A DNA stretch of 64,000 nucleotides, taken from NCBI RefSeq assembly GCF_042682525.1, contig NZ_JBHUHP010000007.1, positions 1 to 64,000 of the forward strand, read 5' to 3'. The DNA comes from Blastococcus_B deserti (GTDB taxonomy: Bacteria > Actinomycetota > Actinomycetes > Mycobacteriales > Geodermatophilaceae). This document shows, piece after piece, positions 1-8,018 of this stretch. The notes below the pieces were generated by a model. That model ran no database searches. It saw only the letters and a program-made list of their open reading frames with translations, and was not told the origin of the DNA. Positions within the stretch are counted from its first letter, which is position 1; each line of letters begins with the position of its first letter. A program made the position numbers and the translations under genes.

Positions 1-268
1 GAACGGGGCTGGCCGGCTGCTGGGCCGGCGCGCTCGGAGCCGGGGCGGCGGGTGCGGGCGCACTCGGGCGCGGGGCCGGCTTCGGGGCGGCGGTGCCGTT
101 GCCGGCGCTGCTGCCGAGAGCCTCCCGGAGCCGCCGGGCCACGGGGGCCTCGACAGTGGAGGAGGCGGACTTCACGAACTCGCCCTGCTCCTTGAGCTTG
201 GCGAGCACGGTCTTGCTGTCGACACCGAACTCCTTGGCGAGTTCGTGTACGCGGGCTTTGCCTGGCAC
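1..268 (-). CDS. infB: Translation initiation factor IF-2, N-terminal part only
   Basis: IF-2 is the GTPase that places initiator tRNA on the 30S subunit and promotes subunit joining. Only the first 89 codons lie in the window; the gene runs off the left edge. Residues 1-50 are the small helical IF2_N domain (PGKARVHELAKEFG, then SKTVLAKLKEQGEF), followed by the Ala/Pro-rich linker typical of actinobacterial IF-2. The start is GTG at 268, behind AAGAGGAGACCC. It lies downstream of ylxR, nusA and rimP, the usual operon order. The GTP-binding domains cannot be seen. Confidence 0.93.
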   Translation of the reverse strand, partial: MPGKARVHELAKEFGVDSKTVLAKLKEQGEFVKSASSTVEAPVARRLREALGSSAGNGTAAPKPAPRPSAPAPAAPAPSAPAQQPASPV

Positions 269-441
269 GGGTCTCCTCTTGCTGAGGCCGGCGGCTTGCC
301 CGCTCGACCTCGTCGTTAGTGGTGCATGGTCATCGTGGGAACTTCACGGCTGACTCATCCGAAGGTGTCCTGTCGACATGCGGACCGGCCTGGTGCCGGT
401 CCGACTGAGAACTGTCTGGCGTGACCGCGGCACGGCCGCGG

Positions 442-750
442 TCACTCGCCCGTCCCGGCCCGCGCGCCCGGCTGCTCCGGGGAGGAGCCGAGGACGTGGG
501 CACGGAGCGGACCGACCTCCAACGGGCCGCTGCCCCCCGGGAGGCGCAGCGCCCGGGTGAAGGCCCGGCGTCGCTCCGCTGCGTGCAGGCACTCCGGGGT
601 GGGGTGCACCGACGCTCCCCTTCCGGGGAGCCGCCGCCGCGGATCCGGGACCAGAGCCCCGGAACGGACGACGACACGCAGCAGATCACTGGCCGGAGCG
701 CGTTGCCGGCACCCCACACAGGTGCGCACCGGTTCCGACGTTTCGACCAC
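442..750 (-). CDS. ylxR: YlxR/RnpM family RNA-binding protein (DUF448)
   Basis: A 102-residue small basic protein of the YlxR family, encoded between nusA and infB as in most bacteria. The N-terminus RTCVGCRQRAP and the GRGAS..P..C segment are family signatures. Family knowledge: it is an RNA-binding fold, and in Firmicutes it has been linked to RNase P modulation. The start is GTG at 750, 8 bases after the nusA stop, so it is probably co-transcribed. A 173-base gap separates it from infB; the C-terminal ~25 residues are low-complexity. Confidence 0.85.
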   Translation of the reverse strand: MVETSEPVRTCVGCRQRAPASDLLRVVVRSGALVPDPRRRLPGRGASVHPTPECLHAAERRRAFTRALRLPGGSGPLEVGPLRAHVLGSSPEQPGARAGTGE

Positions 751-758
751 CCTGCACT

Positions 759-1889
759 CTAGCGCGTGGCGGGGCCGGGATGTTCCGCGCGTCGGGGCGG
801 CGGGCGGTGCGCCGCTGGACGATGGGCGGGTGGACGACCTTCAGCGCCCGCCGGCGCGCCCGACCGCAGCGGCGGCCGGCCCACCCCGGGCGAGGGGGTG
901 GCGGTGTCGTCGTCGGGCTGGGCGTCACTGCGGATGTCGATCCGGCAGCCGGTGAGCCGGGCCGCGAGGCGGGCGTTCTGCCCCTCCTTGCCGATGGCCA
1001 GCGACAGCTGGTAGTCGGGCACGATCACCCGGACGGCCTTGGCCTGAGGGTCGACCACGCGCGCGGTGGTGACCCGGGCCGGGCTGAGCGCCGAGGCCAC
1101 GAAGGTGGCGGGGTCGTCGGACCAGTCGACGATGTCGATCTTCTCGCCGTGCAGTTCGCTCATAACGTTGCGCACGCGCTGCCCCATGGGCCCGATGCAG
1201 GCGCCCTTGGCGTTGAGCCCCGGCACCTTGGTACGGACGGCGATCTTCGAGCGGTGCCCGGCCTCGCGGGCCACCGCGACGATCTCGACGCTGCCATCGG
1301 CGATCTCGGGGACCTCCAGGGCGAACAGCTTGCGGACCAGGTTCGGGTGGGTGCGCGACACGGTCACCTGCGGGCCGCGGAACGTGCGCGCGACCGAGAC
1401 GACGTAGGCCCGCAGCCGGCTGCCGTGCGGGTAGCTCTCCCCCGGCACCTGCTCGGTCGGCGGGAGGACGGCCTCCACCTTGCCGATGTCGATCAGCACG
1501 GTGCCCTGCACGTTGCGGCGGTCGTGCGCCTGCACGATGCCGCTCACGATGTCGCCTTCCTTGCCGGCGTACTCGCCGAAGGTCTGCTCGTGCTCGGCGT
1601 CGCGCAACCGCTGGACGATGACCTGCTTGGCGGTGCTGGCCGCGATCCGACCGAAGTCGGAGGGGGTGTCGTCCCACTCTCGGACGACCTCGCCGCCTGG
1701 GCCCAGCTCCTGGGCCAGCACGGCGACCTCCCCGCTCTTGCGGTCGACGTGCACGCGCACGTGCTTGGCCGCGCCGTCGGCGTGCCGGTACGCCGTCACG
1801 AGCGCGGTCTCGATGGCCTCGATCACCGTGTCGGCGGGGATGCCCTTCTCCCGCTCCACCGCCTTGAGCGCGGTGACGTCGATGTTCAC
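759..1889 (-). CDS. nusA: Transcription termination/antitermination factor NusA
   Basis: NusA binds RNA polymerase and nascent RNA and modulates pausing, termination and antitermination. The 376 residues show the N-terminal polymerase-binding domain (1-110), an S1 domain (about 115-190, GDIVSGIVQAHDRRN), then KH1 and KH2 (about 205-340, with PGLNAKGACIGPMG and LSLAIGKEGQNARLAARLTG). A Pro/Arg-rich tail of about 45 residues follows, longer than in mycobacteria. The start is GTG at 1889, overlapping the rimP stop by four bases (GTGA) with GGAGGAGCACA in front, so the two are translationally coupled. Confidence 0.95.
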   Translation of the reverse strand: MNIDVTALKAVEREKGIPADTVIEAIETALVTAYRHADGAAKHVRVHVDRKSGEVAVLAQELGPGGEVVREWDDTPSDFGRIAASTAKQVIVQRLRDAEHEQTFGEYAGKEGDIVSGIVQAHDRRNVQGTVLIDIGKVEAVLPPTEQVPGESYPHGSRLRAYVVSVARTFRGPQVTVSRTHPNLVRKLFALEVPEIADGSVEIVAVAREAGHRSKIAVRTKVPGLNAKGACIGPMGQRVRNVMSELHGEKIDIVDWSDDPATFVASALSPARVTTARVVDPQAKAVRVIVPDYQLSLAIGKEGQNARLAARLTGCRIDIRSDAQPDDDTATPSPGVGRPPLRSGAPAGAEGRPPAHRPAAHRPPPRRAEHPGPATR

Positions 1890-2557
1890 TGTGCTCCTCC
1901 TCGCGCCTGCGGGGTGCCGCCCGGCTCGATGTCGTCGTCGGCGAGGTCCGGATCGTCGGACAGCTCGTCGTACAGGTCGTCGTCCGTCGCGTGGTCGTCG
2001 AGGTGGTCGTCGGCTGCGCCCTCGCCCGGCCCGCTCCGCCCGAACTCCACCTGTACCCGGCCCTTGCCCAGCTCGTGCCACGGCACCTGCCGGGGTGCGG
2101 GCGGCCGCTTCTTCGCGCCGGGCTTGCCCGGCGCCTGGACGGCGAGGGTCACCCCCGTGCCGTCGACCGCGGTGACGCGACCGGTGATCTCGGCGGTGTG
2201 CCCGGCCGGACCGACGGCGACGGTCACCAGGCGGCCGATGTTGCGCCGCCAGTGCCGGTGCTCGGTCAGCGGCCGGTCCACCCCCGGGCTGGTCACCTCC
2301 AGCACGTACGGCGCACGGCCCATGCCGTCGTCGTTGCGGTCGAGCACCTCCGAGACCGCCCGGCTGACCTCGGCGATATCGTCGAGGGTCACCCCCTCGT
2401 CGCGGTCCACCACGACCCGGACGACGCTGCGCCGCCCGGCAGGGGTGACGACGAGTTCCTCCAGGTCGTAGCCGGCCGCACTCACGACCGGCTCGATCCA
2501 GCCCGTCAGCCGGGCGGTCGACGGATCGGTGCGCTGGTTGCCGTGAGAGGTGGACAC
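1886..2557 (-). CDS. rimP: Ribosome maturation factor RimP
   Basis: RimP assists 30S subunit maturation. The 223 residues contain the RimP N domain (WIEPVVSAAGYDLEELVV) and the SPGVDRPL motif that opens the C-terminal SH3-like domain. The C-terminal ~50 residues are an acidic Asp-rich tail, an actinobacterial feature. It starts at GTG 2557 behind GGAGGAGGAGACC and is the first gene of the minus-strand rimP-nusA-ylxR-infB run. A -10-like TAGCCT lies on the minus strand at 2674-2669, without a convincing -35. Confidence 0.93.
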   Translation of the reverse strand: MSTSHGNQRTDPSTARLTGWIEPVVSAAGYDLEELVVTPAGRRSVVRVVVDRDEGVTLDDIAEVSRAVSEVLDRNDDGMGRAPYVLEVTSPGVDRPLTEHRHWRRNIGRLVTVAVGPAGHTAEITGRVTAVDGTGVTLAVQAPGKPGAKKRPPAPRQVPWHELGKGRVQVEFGRSGPGEGAADDHLDDHATDDDLYDELSDDPDLADDDIEPGGTPQARGGAQ

Positions 2558-2882
2558 GGTCTCCTCCTCCGGGCTCGAGCGACCGCGCGGTGCGGTCCGC
2601 CATGCCCCTCCGGTCCGGCGCCGGCCGCCCTTCGGCGCTGGTCGGGCCCGTGTGGAGGGGAAGAGGTCAGGCTACCGCCCTCGCGGCGGCCTCCGGACCG
2701 CGCACCGGGAGCCCGCGGGGAACGACCGGCATCGGCCCGCCGGGGGCCGGTGGTGACGGCGAGCCTCGGACACCGCCGCCGCGGGTGGGACCGGAGGGAC
2801 GCACGATCTGGCCGGGACCGGCGTGGACGCGCCTGGGTAGCACTACCGGCCCGGTGGCGTTCCGGCTGCGAGAATGGCGGCG
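2558..2882. other. Divergent intergenic region, rimP / lipoprotein
   Basis: 325 bases between divergent genes, with no coding frame I can support. On the minus strand it holds a -10-like TAGCCT at 2674-2669, which would give rimP a leader of about 100 bases. On the plus strand it ends with GAGAAT at 2870-2875, seven bases before the ATG of the lipoprotein gene. Several short G+C-rich inverted repeats occur; none is clearly functional. Confidence 0.4.
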
Positions 2883-3371
2883 ATGTCCCCTCCTCTCGCG
2901 TCCGGCCCGCCGGGCTTCTCCCGGCGCACCCTGCTGGCCGCCTCCGCGGCGGGGCTGGCCGTCCTGGCCACCGGGTGCACCTCGTCGTCGGCCGACGAAC
3001 GGGAGAAGGTCACCGGCGAGCAGGCCGACGAGCTGACCGCCCAGGTGGCGGTGCAGGAGGGGCTGGTGTCCGCCTTCGTCGCGGCGGGTGCGGCCGACCC
3101 GGCACTCGCCGCGGAGGTCTCCGATCTCGCCGCGCAGGCCGACGAGCAGCTCGCCCGCCTCCGGGCGGCCGCGCCGGGCAGCTCGGCGGCGCCGTCATCC
3201 GCGGCGGGCGGGGCTCCGCCGGCGCCGGCGACCCGGGCCTGGCTGCGCGAGCAGGTCGCGCTGGCGGCGAGCTCGCACGCCACCGCGTGCCTGGACCAGT
3301 CCGGTGCGCGCGCGGCGTTGCTGGGATCGATCGCCGCGGGGCTCGCCGGGCAGGACGGGAGACTGGCATGA
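2883..3371 (+). CDS. Predicted Tat-exported lipoprotein
   Basis: A 162-residue protein. The N-terminus has a twin-arginine motif (SRRTLLA, R14-R15), a hydrophobic stretch and a lipobox ending at C32 (LATGC), so it is probably Tat-exported and lipid-anchored on the outer face of the membrane. The rest is Ala-rich and helical and resembles half of a four-helix bundle. I chose ATG 2883 because GAGAAT ends seven bases before it, a leaderless arrangement; ATG 2874 is an in-frame alternative. It is followed after 12 bases by a DUF4439 ferritin-like gene and the two look like partners. Function unknown. Confidence 0.75.
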   Translation: MSPPLASGPPGFSRRTLLAASAAGLAVLATGCTSSSADEREKVTGEQADELTAQVAVQEGLVSAFVAAGAADPALAAEVSDLAAQADEQLARLRAAAPGSSAAPSSAAGGAPPAPATRAWLREQVALAASSHATACLDQSGARAALLGSIAAGLAGQDGRLA

Positions 3372-3383
3372 CGGGGTCGCACG

Positions 3384-3854
3384 ATGGCTGACGACAGTTC
3401 CGACCCGGGCGCCCTGGACGAGCGGACCGAGAACACGGCACTCGGCGAGGCGCTGGCGGCGGAGCACGCCGCCGTGTGGGGATACGGCGTCGTGGGGGCA
3501 GCGCTGGACGCCGGCGCCCAGGGGCTCGCGGCGGCCTCGGAGACCGCGCACCGCGACGTCCGTGACCAGGTCGCCGGCCTGCTCAGCGAGCGCGGCGTCG
3601 ACCCGGTGGGTGCGCAGGGGGCCTACGCCCTGCCCTTCCCGGTCCTGTCGGCGACCGACGCCGCGGCGCTGGCCGTGGTCCTGGAGGACGGGGTCGCGGC
3701 GGCGTGGGTGCGGGTGCTCGACCAGGCCGTCGAGCGCAGCACCCGCGAGCTGGCGGTGGGCGCCCTCACCGCCACGGAGGTCCGGGCCGTCGGGTGGCGG
3801 ACCACCGCCGGCCAGACGCCGGTGACCCGCGCCTTCCCGGGCCTGCCCCAGTAG
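3384..3854 (+). CDS. DUF4439 ferritin-like protein
   Basis: A 156-residue helical protein of the actinobacterial DUF4439 family, predicted as a ferritin-like four-helix bundle. The start LGEALAAEHAAVWGYGVVGA has the Glu and His expected in a ferritin-like helix 1. No signal peptide is visible, although the preceding gene encodes an exported lipoprotein; homologous neighbours occur at the same place in mycobacteria (near Rv2843-Rv2844). Metal binding is inferred. It is convergent with the penicillin-binding protein gene across a hairpin. Confidence 0.8.
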   Translation: MADDSSDPGALDERTENTALGEALAAEHAAVWGYGVVGAALDAGAQGLAAASETAHRDVRDQVAGLLSERGVDPVGAQGAYALPFPVLSATDAAALAVVLEDGVAAAWVRVLDQAVERSTRELAVGALTATEVRAVGWRTTAGQTPVTRAFPGLPQ

Positions 3855-3863
3855 AAGGTCCCC

Positions 3864-3906
3864 GAAGGACCCGTCCTCCCCGGTGCTCGCGAGCTCGGGA
3901 CGGGCC
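3864..3906. terminator. Bidirectional terminator, CTCGCGAGC hairpin family
   Basis: Outer arms CCCGTCC (3870-3876) and GGACGGG (3898-3904) enclose the perfect 10-bp palindrome GCTCGCGAGC (3885-3894). The left edge reads AAGGACCC. It lies between two convergent gene ends, within about 10 bases of each stop. Confidence 0.65.
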
Positions 3907-3910
3907 GCGC

Positions 3911-5800
3911 TCAGAGACTGCCGAGGAAGGCGTCCGTGACACCGACCGCGACGCTGCTGGACTGCCCGCCCTCGACGAGGACGGCGAAGGCGACGTCGCC
4001 CTGGGGTCCGCCGAGCTGGTAGCCCATGAACCAGCCGTGTGCGTCCGGCGGGGTGTTGCTGCCGTACTCGGCCGTCCCCGTCTTCCCGTACACGTCGCCC
4101 CGGTCGGCCAGCGCCGTCGCGGTTCCCGACAGCACCACCTGGCGCATGAGCGGGCGCAGCGCGTCGAGCACCGCCTGTCCCGGACCGGCGGGCGCCGGAC
4201 CGGCGGCCTCCCCGCCGACCACCTCGACCGGCGCGGCCGGGGTGCCGCCGGCGATCCCCGCCGCCACGAGGGCCAGCTGGGCGGGGCTCATCAGCACCTC
4301 GCCCTGGCCGATGGCGTTCGCGGCCTTGGTCGTGCCGGTGCTGTCGCTCGGCACGCTGCCGCTGAAGATGCCGACGGGGAGGTCCCACTCCGCGCCGACG
4401 CCGTAGGACGACGCCGCCTCGGCCAGCGCCCCGTCGGGCAGCTGCAGGGCCTGCTGGATGAAGGTGGTGTTGCACGACTGGGCGAAGCTCTCGGTGAACG
4501 GCACCGTGCCGAGGTCGAACTGGTCCTGGTTCTCGAACTCGCGGCCCTCGACGGTCGTCGTCCCCGGGCACGGCACGGAGGTGTCCGGACCGAGCGTGCC
4601 GGTCGACAGCAGCGCCGTCGCGGTGATCGCCTTGAAGCTCGAACCGGGCGGGAACCGGCCGCTCAGGGCGTTGCTGGGGTCGGCCGCCTCGTTGGACGAC
4701 ACGGCCAGGATCTCGCCGGTGCCCGGGCGCACGACGACCAGGTGGGTCGGCAGCTGCTGCCCCGCCACGGCGGCGTCCGCGGCGTTCTGCAGGGCGGGGA
4801 CCAGCGGGGTCTGCACCGGCGTGCCGGGCCGCGGTTCGACGGCGGCGATCTGCAGCCCCTCGTCGGCGGTGCCCTCGTCGGTGCTCACCACCGACACGGT
4901 GAAACCGGGCGTGCCGGCGAGCTGCTCCTGGAAGGCGCGCTGCAGCCCGGAGAGGCCCAGCTGGTCGCCGGCGGCGTAGCGCGGGGCGCCGTCCTCGTCC
5001 TGGGATTCCTCGATCACCTCCTCCGTGGCCGCTCCGACGCGCCCGAGCAGGGCGGCGGCGAAGCGGGCGGTGGGCGCCAGGAGGCGTGTGTCGGTCGGGA
5101 AGACCGCGCCGGGCAGGTCGAAGACCTGGGCCCGGATCGCCTCGAAATCGGGCCGGCGCAGCGTGATCACCGGCACGAACTGACCCTCGGGCGCGGCCTG
5201 GACGTCGGCGACGATCTCCTCGGCCGCGATGCCGGTGGCCGCGGACAGGTCGGCGGCCAGCGACGGGAGGTCGGTCACCTGTGCGGGGTCGACGCCGACG
5301 TCGACCACCTCGGTCGGCGTGAACAGCGGCGCTCCCGCGGCGTCGGTGATCGGTGCCCGGTCGGGGAGGGTTCGGGTGAGCTCGAGGTGCTGCCCCGGCC
5401 CCAGCTCGGGGTGCACCACGGTGGGGTCGGCCACGACCTGCCAGTCGTCCTCGCCCTCCTCCAGGAGGAGCGTGGCGTCGTAGGTCCACTCCGGAGCGGC
5501 CGCCAGGTTCCAGGTGGCGGTCCAGTCGACGGTGGCCGTGCCGTCATCGACGGTCACCGTGCCCAGCTCGGCCGTGAGCACGGCGTCCGGCAGGTCCGTC
5601 GCGGTCCGCTCCAGCAGCTCCGTGGCCGCGTCCGGGTCGGTGGTCGCCGCCGCGGCCGCGGCGGTGTCCCCGCCGGCCCACGCGTCGAGGAAGGTCTCCG
5701 CCGCCGCTCGCACGTCGTCCTCGGAGCTGCCGGAGCAGGCGCCGAGGAGCGGAAGGGTCAGCAGCAGCGCCGTCGCAAGAGGTCCAGTCCGTTCCCGCAC
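3911..5800 (-). CDS. Penicillin-binding lipoprotein, class B transpeptidase
   Basis: A 629-residue D,D-transpeptidase that cross-links peptidoglycan outside the membrane, matching in position and architecture the mycobacterial lipoprotein Rv2864c. It has a lipobox with C22 (LLGAC), an NTF2-like MecA_N domain (about 28-145), a dimerisation domain (about 150-320) and a transpeptidase domain (about 350-629). Active-site motifs are intact: S387-S-F-K390, S442-C-N444 and K573-T-G. There is no N-terminal membrane helix beyond the signal peptide, so lipid alone anchors it. It is encoded alone, with hairpins at both sides. Confidence 0.92.
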   Translation of the reverse strand: MRERTGPLATALLLTLPLLGACSGSSEDDVRAAAETFLDAWAGGDTAAAAAATTDPDAATELLERTATDLPDAVLTAELGTVTVDDGTATVDWTATWNLAAAPEWTYDATLLLEEGEDDWQVVADPTVVHPELGPGQHLELTRTLPDRAPITDAAGAPLFTPTEVVDVGVDPAQVTDLPSLAADLSAATGIAAEEIVADVQAAPEGQFVPVITLRRPDFEAIRAQVFDLPGAVFPTDTRLLAPTARFAAALLGRVGAATEEVIEESQDEDGAPRYAAGDQLGLSGLQRAFQEQLAGTPGFTVSVVSTDEGTADEGLQIAAVEPRPGTPVQTPLVPALQNAADAAVAGQQLPTHLVVVRPGTGEILAVSSNEAADPSNALSGRFPPGSSFKAITATALLSTGTLGPDTSVPCPGTTTVEGREFENQDQFDLGTVPFTESFAQSCNTTFIQQALQLPDGALAEAASSYGVGAEWDLPVGIFSGSVPSDSTGTTKAANAIGQGEVLMSPAQLALVAAGIAGGTPAAPVEVVGGEAAGPAPAGPGQAVLDALRPLMRQVVLSGTATALADRGDVYGKTGTAEYGSNTPPDAHGWFMGYQLGGPQGDVAFAVLVEGGQSSSVAVGVTDAFLGSL

Positions 5801-5819
5801 CCGGACAGGGTGTCAGAGA

Positions 5820-5876
5820 CAGGATCCCGTCCCCCTCGCGCCTCGCTGCGCTCGACGCGAGCGCCCGGACGGGGCC
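5820..5876. terminator. Terminator hairpin downstream of GNAT gene
   Basis: Outer arms CCCGTCC (5826-5832) and GGACGGG (5867-5873); inner arms CTCGCG (5835-5840) and CGCGAG (5856-5861). It begins 2-3 bases after the stop of the minus-strand GNAT gene and belongs to the same family as the hairpin at 3864. Confidence 0.6.
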
Positions 5877-5878
5877 GC

Positions 5879-6730
5879 TCAGAACAGCACGCTGGCGTAC
5901 TGCCCGACCTCCTGGAACCCGACGCGGCGGTAGGCGGCGCGGGCGGCGGTGTTGAAGTCGTTCACGTAGAGGCTGACGACGGGTGCGATCGCCGTGCGGG
6001 CGTACTCCACGACCGCCGCGGTACCCGCCGTCCCGATGCCGCGGCCCCGGTGGGCCGGTGCCACCCACACCCCCTGCACCTGGCAGGCGGCGCGGCAGAC
6101 GGCGCCGATCTCGGCCTTGAACAGCACCTCGCCGCCCTCGATCCAGGCCAGCGACTGGCCGGCGCGCACCAGTTCGGCGACCCGGGCGCGGTAGCCGGCA
6201 CCACCGTCGACGCGCAGCGGGCTGACGCCCACCTCCTCGGTGAACATCGCCACGGCGGCGGGGAGCAGGGTGTCGAGCTCGGCCGGGCGAACCGGCCGGA
6301 CCCGTGGCTCGGGGGGCACTGCGGGCGGTCCGTCGATGGCCATGAGGGGCTGGCGCGGCCGGTGGTCGCGGGCCGGGCCCCAGTACGGGGCCAGCAGGTC
6401 CCACAGCGGTGCGACCGAGGCGGCGGGGCCGACGATCGTCGAGCAGCGACGCCCGGCCCGCCGGGCCCGTTCGGCGAACGCGGCGGCCGCGGCGCGCTCG
6501 GCGCCGGGGAGGGCGAACGGGATGAGGTTGGCCCCGGCGAGGCAAACGGCCTCCAGCTCGTTCCCGCTGCCGAACCCCCACAGCGGGGCGCCGAGGGACG
6601 CGGGCGCGGTGCCCGCCGCCTCCACCCGCCCCGCGAGGACGCACGCGCCGACCGGATCGGTGGCCAGCAGCCGGTGCACGGCCGGTTCGTCGCCCTCGTC
6701 CAGGACGCGGGCGGTCAGCGCACGGAGCAC
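5879..6730 (-). CDS. GNAT family N-acetyltransferase
   Basis: 283 residues. The C-terminal half (about 145-283) is a GNAT domain with the acetyl-CoA loop HRGRGIGTAG and the closing pattern NDFNTAARAAYRRVGF. The N-terminal half is a degenerate GNAT-like domain, as in mycobacterial Rv2867c, which also sits beside ispG. The substrate is unknown. The start is GTG at 6730, 20 bases after the ispG stop, so it is likely co-transcribed with ispG. A terminator hairpin follows directly. Confidence 0.85.
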   Translation of the reverse strand: MLRALTARVLDEGDEPAVHRLLATDPVGACVLAGRVEAAGTAPASLGAPLWGFGSGNELEAVCLAGANLIPFALPGAERAAAAAFAERARRAGRRCSTIVGPAASVAPLWDLLAPYWGPARDHRPRQPLMAIDGPPAVPPEPRVRPVRPAELDTLLPAAVAMFTEEVGVSPLRVDGGAGYRARVAELVRAGQSLAWIEGGEVLFKAEIGAVCRAACQVQGVWVAPAHRGRGIGTAGTAAVVEYARTAIAPVVSLYVNDFNTAARAAYRRVGFQEVGQYASVLF

Positions 6731-6750
6731 GGAGACCTCGCGGGACGCGG

Positions 6751-7911
6751 TCAGCTGACGGTGACGACGGGCGGCCCGGACGGGACGCCGCCGTCGACCT
6801 GCTCGGCCGCTATGCGCATGGCCTCCTCGATGAGGGTCTCCACGATCTGCGACTCGGGCACGGTCTTCACGACCTCCCCCTTGACGAAGATCTGCCCCTT
6901 CCCGTTGCCGGAGGCCACGCCCAGGTCGGCCTCCCGGGCCTCGCCGGGACCGTTGACGACGCAACCCATGACGGCGACGCGGAGCGGCACCTCCATGCCC
7001 TCCAGCCCGGCGGTGACCTCGTCGGCCAGCTTGTAGACGTCGACCTGCGCGCGCCCGCACGACGGGCAGCTGACGATCTCGAGGCCGCGCCGGCGGAGGT
7101 TCAGCGACTCCAGGATCTGGGTGCCGACCTTCACCTCCTCGACCGGAGGGGCCGAGAGCGAGACGCGGATCGTGTCGCCGATGCCCTGCGACAGCAGCGC
7201 GCCGAAGGCGACCGCGGACTTGATGGTGCCCTGGAACGCGGGGCCGGCCTCGGTCACGCCCAGGTGCAGGGGGTAGTCGCACTGCGCGGCCAGGAGCTCG
7301 TAGGCACGCACCATGACCACGGGATCGTTGTGCTTGACCGAGATCTTGATGTCGCGGAAGTCGTGCTCCTCGAACAGCGAGCACTCCCAGAGCGCGGACT
7401 CCACCAGCGCCTCCGGGGTGGCCTTGCCGTACTTGGCGAGCAGGCGCTTGTCGAGCGAGCCGGCGTTGACACCGATGCGGATGGGGGTCCCGGCGTCCTT
7501 CGCCGCCCTCGCGATCTCGCCGACCTTGTCGTCGAACTTCTTGATGTTGCCGGGGTTCACCCGGACGGCGGCGCAGCCGGCGTCGATGGCGGCGAACACG
7601 TACCGCGGCTGGAAGTGGATGTCGGCGATCACCGGGATCTGCGACTTCCTCGCGATGATCGGCAGCGCCTCGGCGTCGTCGGTGTCGGGCACGGCGACCC
7701 GCACGATCTGGCAGCCGGAGGCGGTCAGCTCGGCGATCTGCTGCAGTGTCGCGTTGATGTCCGCCGTCTTGGTCGTGCACATCGACTGCACGCTGACCGG
7801 GAAGTCGCTGCCGACACCCACCCCTCCCACGTCGAGCTGCCGGGTCTTCCGGCGGGGTGCGAGGACGGGCGGAGGTGCAGCGGGCATGCCGAGACCGACG
7901 GGGATCGCCAT
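6751..7911 (-). CDS. ispG: 4-hydroxy-3-methylbut-2-enyl diphosphate synthase IspG
   Basis: IspG (GcpE) is a [4Fe-4S] enzyme of the MEP isoprenoid pathway that reduces MEcPP to HMBPP. The 386 residues show VQSMCTTKT, RVNPGN, IGVNAGSLD and the three Fe-S ligands in SCPSCGR and MGCVVNGPGEA. The start is ATG 7911; the ribosome-binding site is weak. dxr, another MEP enzyme, lies 1.5 kb upstream on the same strand with rip1 between, the same order as in mycobacteria. A hairpin between rip1 and ispG suggests separate transcription. Confidence 0.97.
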   Translation of the reverse strand: MAIPVGLGMPAAPPPVLAPRRKTRQLDVGGVGVGSDFPVSVQSMCTTKTADINATLQQIAELTASGCQIVRVAVPDTDDAEALPIIARKSQIPVIADIHFQPRYVFAAIDAGCAAVRVNPGNIKKFDDKVGEIARAAKDAGTPIRIGVNAGSLDKRLLAKYGKATPEALVESALWECSLFEEHDFRDIKISVKHNDPVVMVRAYELLAAQCDYPLHLGVTEAGPAFQGTIKSAVAFGALLSQGIGDTIRVSLSAPPVEEVKVGTQILESLNLRRRGLEIVSCPSCGRAQVDVYKLADEVTAGLEGMEVPLRVAVMGCVVNGPGEAREADLGVASGNGKGQIFVKGEVVKTVPESQIVETLIEEAMRIAAEQVDGGVPSGPPVVTVS

Positions 7912-7963
7912 GAGAGCCAGTATCCCCTGCGTGGCGGTCGATGCCGGTCGCGCGGCTGTGATC

Positions 7964-8017
7964 AAGGACCCCCTGCCGCACCGCTCCCACGCTCGCGGCG
8001 GGACCCTGCAGGGGCCG
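7964..8017. terminator. Terminator hairpin downstream of rip1
   Basis: Arms CCCCTGC (7970-7976) and GCAGGGG (8008-8014) around a loop with GCTCGCGG; the edge is AAGGACC. It directly follows the rip1 stop and on the minus strand ends in GGGTCCTT. Confidence 0.6.
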
Positions 8018-8018
8018 T

